DNA of 9,673 nucleotides, from positions 1 to 9,673 of the forward strand of contig CAJXIS010000054.1 of assembly GCA_913054115.1 (NCBI GenBank), given 5' to 3'. The notes beneath the pieces are model-generated. The model ran no database searches and was not told the origin of the DNA. It saw nothing but the letters and a program-made list of their open reading frames with translations. The position numbers and the translations under genes are program-made. Source of the DNA: an uncultured Acidimicrobiaceae bacterium (GTDB taxonomy: Bacteria > Actinomycetota > Acidimicrobiia > Acidimicrobiales > MedAcidi-G1). How positions within the stretch are numbered: position 1 is the stretch's first letter; every line of letters begins with the position of its first letter. This document shows, piece by piece, positions 6,769 through 9,673 of the stretch.

Positions 6769-6775
6769 GAGGAGG
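6769..6775 (+). promoter_or_regulatory. Ribosome-binding site of pafB, unusually far from the start
   Basis: GAGGAGG is a strong Shine-Dalgarno sequence, but it ends 13 bases before the GTG at 6789. No in-frame start lies closer: the frame carries a TGA at 6768-6770 and has no start codon between it and 6789. The wide spacing may make translation less efficient. Confidence 0.55.
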
Positions 6776-6788
6776 TCACAGAGCGGCG

Positions 6789-7706
6789 GTGGAGAGCAAA
6801 CTCAGGCGACTGATGAACCTGGTCACGGCGCTCCTCCATGCCGAATGGCCCAAGACCCGCGAGGAGCTGCGCGCCGGACTGTGCGACCACTACTCCGACA
6901 ATGACGAGACCTTCCGGCGCACCTTCGAGCGGGACAAGGACGAACTCCGCGCCATGGGGATCCCGCTGGTGACCGGATATTCTCCCAACTTCGACCCGCC
7001 CGTCGTCGGTTACCGCATCGACCGGAGCCTCTTCCGGAGCCATCTCCCCGGCCTCACCCCCGACGAGCTGGCAGCACTCCACCTCGCCAACAACCTCGTG
7101 CGCCTCGGGGACGCCCCGAGCGACGACCCCTTCTGGAGGTTGGGAGGCCGTCCCGACGAGTCGGAGGTGACCGCGGTGGCCAGGCTCCCCGAGGAGCCGG
7201 CGCTACGGGTCCTCATGGATGCCGTGGCCGAACGTCGGACCGCCACGTTCACCTACCACGGGGTCGAGCGCGTGGTCGAGCCCTACCACCTCGCCTTCCG
7301 GAACGGCCGCTGGCACCTGAAGGGCCACGACCGCACCAGGGGCGGCGAGCGACAGTTCCGGATCGACCGATTCGAGTCGGAGGTCGAACGGGGGGTGCCC
7401 GATGGATTCGACCGACCCGAGCGGGTTCCCGGCGTCGAGGAACGACCGGCCTGGCGCTATGGGGACGACGAGCCGGTCACGGCGCGTCTCGCCGTCGATG
7501 CAGCCCACGTGCCATGGGTGCTCAGCCACCTCGGCGATGCAGCGGTCGTCGAACAGCGCGAGGACGGTTCCGCCGTCTTCGAGGAAGAGGTCTGCAACCG
7601 GGAGGCCTTCCGGTCCTTCGTCCTGACGTTCCTCGAGGGAGCCGAGGTCCTCGGACCGCACGAGCTGCGGGACGACATCGTCACATGGCTGGAGGGCATG
7701 GCATGA
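6789..7706 (+). CDS. pafB: WYL-domain transcriptional regulator PafB
   Basis: In mycobacteria PafB acts with PafC as an activator of most RecA-independent DNA-damage genes. The protein has 305 residues. The N-terminus (about 1-75) is a winged-helix DNA-binding region; DNDETFRRTFERDKDELRAMGIPL (38-60) is typical of PafB. The WYL domain spans about 140-200, followed by a C-terminal extension domain (about 225-305). The signature triplet reads Trp175-His176-Leu177 rather than WYL, in GRWHLKGHD, with the later FRIDRF intact. GTG 6789 is chosen because the frame is closed at 6768 and the resulting VESKLRRLMNLVTALL matches the usual start. The end overlaps pafC as ATGA, so the two should be made in step. 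Like its partner it is kept as a separate gene here, while some actinobacteria have the two fused. Confidence 0.9.
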   Translation: MESKLRRLMNLVTALLHAEWPKTREELRAGLCDHYSDNDETFRRTFERDKDELRAMGIPLVTGYSPNFDPPVVGYRIDRSLFRSHLPGLTPDELAALHLANNLVRLGDAPSDDPFWRLGGRPDESEVTAVARLPEEPALRVLMDAVAERRTATFTYHGVERVVEPYHLAFRNGRWHLKGHDRTRGGERQFRIDRFESEVERGVPDGFDRPERVPGVEERPAWRYGDDEPVTARLAVDAAHVPWVLSHLGDAAVVEQREDGSAVFEEEVCNREAFRSFVLTFLEGAEVLGPHELRDDIVTWLEGMA

Positions 7707-8656
7707 ACGGGCTCGGCGCCATCGACCGCCTCCGCCGCCTGTTGGCCATCATCCCCTGGGTCGCTGCCGCCGGGGGCATGCCCCTGGAGGAGGTCACCCG
7801 CCGCTTCGACTATCCGCGCGAGGACCTCCTCGAGGACATCTGGTACGTCGTCCAGATGATCGGCGTCGCCCCGTTCGGCCCCGGGGACATGATCGAGGCA
7901 CGGGTCGAGGACGACTGGGTGTACATCGAGTACACGTCCTGGTTCGCACGTCCGATGACGTTGCGCCCCGAAGAGGTCCTGCGCCTCCTCGCCGCCGGAC
8001 AGTCGGTCGCCGAGTTCACGAGCGGCGACGACCTCGGCCCCCTCGGCCGCGCTCTCACCAAGCTCTCGGCGATGGTCGAGCCCGAGGTGCGTGGCGCCAT
8101 CGACGTACGCCTCGGTGTCGCCGACGACGGACTCCTTGCGGCGTTGCAGGCGGCGAGGGCCGACCGTCGGGTCGTGGAGATCGACTACTACTCCTACGCC
8201 CGGGACGAGGCGACAACCCGCCTCGTGGAACCCCACGGTCTCACTGCCGATGCCGGCCACTGGTACCTGTCGGCCCACTGTCGCATGGCCGACGGACCCC
8301 GGGTCTTCCGGCTCGACCGGATCAGCCGCTTCCGGGTCGGTGATGAGCGCTACCCCGAACCGGCATCTCCGGTTGCCGGGCCCGAGGGCTTCCTGGCCGA
8401 GGGCGACTACCCTGAGGTCGAGCTGCTGCTCGAGCCGAGCGTCCGTTGGGTGATCTCGCAGTATCCACATGCTGGCATCCAGGAGGCCGACGACGGCCGT
8501 CTTCGCATCCGACTCGCCGTCGCCTCGACGGCATGGCTCGAAAGGCTGCTCCTGCGCCTCGGCTCCGCTGCAGTCGTCGTCGAGGCCCCCGCAGGGCTGG
8601 GCGAGGACCTGCGGTCCTCTGCGGCGGCCCGCCTCCTCGCCCGCTACGCCGGATGA
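7703..8656 (+). CDS. pafC: WYL-domain transcriptional regulator PafC
   Basis: PafC is the partner of PafB in the heteromeric DNA-damage regulator. It has 317 residues. Parts: N-terminal helix-turn-helix region about 5-75 (LRRLLAIIPWVAAAGGMPLEE, then a recognition-like segment near 34-55); a linker with GDDLGPLGRALTKL; the WYL domain about 140-212, with the triplet W187-Y188-L189 in GHWYLSAHC and FRLDRISRF after it; and a C-terminal domain to 317. The start ATG 7703 overlaps the pafB stop and has GGAGGG (7691-7696) six bases upstream. The frame is open for another 63 codons upstream inside pafB, but those residues do not resemble PafC and lack a matching ribosome-binding site. It ends 48 bases before lepB. 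Confidence 0.9.
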   Translation: MNGLGAIDRLRRLLAIIPWVAAAGGMPLEEVTRRFDYPREDLLEDIWYVVQMIGVAPFGPGDMIEARVEDDWVYIEYTSWFARPMTLRPEEVLRLLAAGQSVAEFTSGDDLGPLGRALTKLSAMVEPEVRGAIDVRLGVADDGLLAALQAARADRRVVEIDYYSYARDEATTRLVEPHGLTADAGHWYLSAHCRMADGPRVFRLDRISRFRVGDERYPEPASPVAGPEGFLAEGDYPEVELLLEPSVRWVISQYPHAGIQEADDGRLRIRLAVASTAWLERLLLRLGSAAVVVEAPAGLGEDLRSSAAARLLARYAG

Positions 8657-8691
8657 CGAACTGCCGACCACGCATCCGGACCGGTGGGGGC

Positions 8692-8697
8692 TAGGTT
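8692..8697 (+). promoter_or_regulatory. Putative -10 element giving a leaderless lepB transcript
   Basis: TAGGTT ends seven bases before the GTG at 8705, so transcription should start at the first base of the gene. No Shine-Dalgarno sequence is present. The context GCTAGGTTC resembles the boxes before mpa and dop. I see no terminator between pafC and lepB, so read-through from pafBC is also possible. Confidence 0.45.
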
Positions 8698-8704
8698 CGC
8701 TGCC

Positions 8705-9673
8705 GTGCAGGACGACGGGGACACCTCCAGCGGGGGCGACGACTGGGCCGAACAGATCCTGCAGCGGGCGAGGGCGCGCAGTGCGGGCGACCCGCTTCCG
8801 GAGCCCGAACCGGAGCTCGAACCGGAGCCCGAAGAACCCGTTGCCGCCGACCCGTCCTCACCGGTCGAAGCGCTTCCACCGCTGCCTCCCCTGGAGACAC
8901 CGGCGGTCACCCGCAGGCGTCCGCGGCTGGCGACCCTCGAGGACCCCGATCCGGACCAGGCGGAGGATCCCGCCGAGGAGTTCGTCCCGTTCGCCGAGGC
9001 CTACGAGCGTGCCGGAGAACCGGCAGGGGCAGCGATCTTCGGACCCGGGGACCCGCTTCCGCCACACCTCACGATCGAGCCGCCACCGCCGTCGGACACC
9101 GACATGGGGATTCCCGGCGATGTCGCCAACACGATGCGGAGCGTGCTCGAGTGGGTGGGCGTCATCCTCGGAGCCCTGGTCGTCGCCCTGCTCGTCAAGC
9201 AGTTCCTCTTCGCCGCCTACTACATCCCGTCTCCCTCCATGCAGCCGACCCTGACCGACGGCGACCGAATCGTCGTCAACAAGTTGAGCTACCGGCTCCA
9301 CGAGGTCAACCGGGGCGACGTCGTGGTGTTCCGAAAGTCGAACCCGGAGCCCGACGGGATCAACGACCTGATCAAGCGGGTCATCGCCCTTCCCGGCGAG
9401 ACCGTCGAGGTCGTCGACGGACGGGTCTACATCGAAGGGGGCCTGCTGCTCGAGCCCTACCTGGTCGCGAACGACAGCACGGGCGGCTTCCCCCTGCCGC
9501 CGGGGTGCATCGGCGCTGCCGGGTCCATCAACCGGTGCACGGTTCCGGACGGCCACGTCTTCGTGATGGGAGACAATCGCCGGAACTCCAGGGACAGTCG
9601 GGTGTTCGGACCCGTCCCCGAATCGAACATCGTGGGGCGGGCCTTCCTCAGGGTGTGGCCCCTCGGCGACCTG
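8705..9673 (+). CDS. lepB: Signal peptidase I with long N-terminal extension (3' end outside window)
   Basis: This membrane protease removes signal peptides from exported proteins on the outer face of the cytoplasmic membrane. The 323 visible codons have no stop. Parts: an acidic, proline-rich segment (1-145) with a Pro-Glu repeat at 33-45; one transmembrane helix (about 149-171); and the catalytic domain. The Ser-Lys dyad is complete: S178 in PSPSMQPTL and K224 in IKRVIALPGE. The box GDNRRNSRDSR lies at 289-299. Two cysteines (C268, C278) in the outer domain could form a disulfide. Start GTG 8705 is chosen from the leaderless-type -10 box and continuous high G/C third positions. An ATG at 9104 (residue 134) would give a conventional short N-terminus but has no Shine-Dalgarno sequence. 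The last visible residues are PLGDL, close to the expected end of the family. It has no known link to pupylation. Confidence 0.92.
   Translation, partial: MQDDGDTSSGGDDWAEQILQRARARSAGDPLPEPEPELEPEPEEPVAADPSSPVEALPPLPPLETPAVTRRRPRLATLEDPDPDQAEDPAEEFVPFAEAYERAGEPAGAAIFGPGDPLPPHLTIEPPPPSDTDMGIPGDVANTMRSVLEWVGVILGALVVALLVKQFLFAAYYIPSPSMQPTLTDGDRIVVNKLSYRLHEVNRGDVVVFRKSNPEPDGINDLIKRVIALPGETVEVVDGRVYIEGGLLLEPYLVANDSTGGFPLPPGCIGAAGSINRCTVPDGHVFVMGDNRRNSRDSRVFGPVPESNIVGRAFLRVWPLGDL
8801..8836 (+). repeat. Three tandem 12-base units inside lepB
   Basis: GAGCCCGAACCG, GAGCTCGAACCG and GAGCCCGAAGAA follow each other in frame and encode the Glu-Pro-Glu-Pro stretch at LepB residues 33-44. The unit length is a multiple of three, so copy-number change would lengthen or shorten the segment without shifting the frame. 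Confidence 0.75.

Noticed and set aside
7514..7702. 63-codon N-terminal extension of PafC inside pafB
   Set aside because: The ATG at 7703 overlaps the pafB stop, has GGAGGG six bases upstream and begins a typical PafC N-terminus.
1..9673. Search for a new system, mobile element, CRISPR array or RNA gene
   Set aside because: Every stretch longer than about 200 bases is occupied by a recognisable gene of the known Pup-proteasome locus or lepB; no array, insertion-sequence ends or tRNA-like structure was seen by eye.

Overview
The window holds an almost complete, compactly arranged Pup-proteasome locus. All genes are on the + strand except a fragment at the left edge. The DNA is GC-rich with strong G/C preference at third codon positions. 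Gene content and protein motifs indicate an actinobacterium. Class Acidimicrobiia or a relative is my best guess, from overall flavour and the TAGGGT-type -10 elements, but the sequence does not prove it. I see no mobile element, CRISPR array, tRNA or rRNA, and no sign of recent transfer.

Layout. Positions 1-32 (minus strand) are the first ten codons of a probable ferredoxin gene, transcribed away from the rest. A divergent promoter region (33-228) follows. Then come mpa/arc (229-1974, ring ATPase/unfoldase), dop (2016-3536, depupylase), pup (3569-3769, modifier), prcB (3809-4603, proteasome beta), prcA (4600-5277, proteasome alpha), pafA (5328-6686, Pup ligase), pafB (6789-7706) and pafC (7703-8656), which encode WYL-domain regulators. 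Last is lepB (8705 to the window end, signal peptidase I, incomplete).

How they work together. PafA joins the C-terminal Glu of Pup to lysines on target proteins. Mpa binds Pup through its N-terminal coiled coil, unfolds the target and threads it into the PrcA7-PrcB7-PrcB7-PrcA7 chamber, docking through its C-terminal Gln-Tyr-Leu tail. Dop removes Pup. PafB and PafC together form, in mycobacteria, a transcriptional activator of the RecA-independent DNA-damage response. Pup here already ends in Gly-Gly-Glu, so Dop's deamidase step is not needed and its useful activity should be depupylation.

The system itself is known. Less routine points are: putative leaderless promoters directly in front of dop and lepB; a hairpin between pup and prcB that covers part of the weak prcB ribosome-binding site; a start correction for mpa; the continuous mpa-to-pafC arrangement (in M. 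tuberculosis pafA-pafBC lies apart from the dop-pup-prcBA cluster); a WHL in place of WYL in PafB; a long acidic, proline-rich N-terminal extension on LepB; and the ferredoxin fragment, which is easy to miss because it is cut by the window edge.
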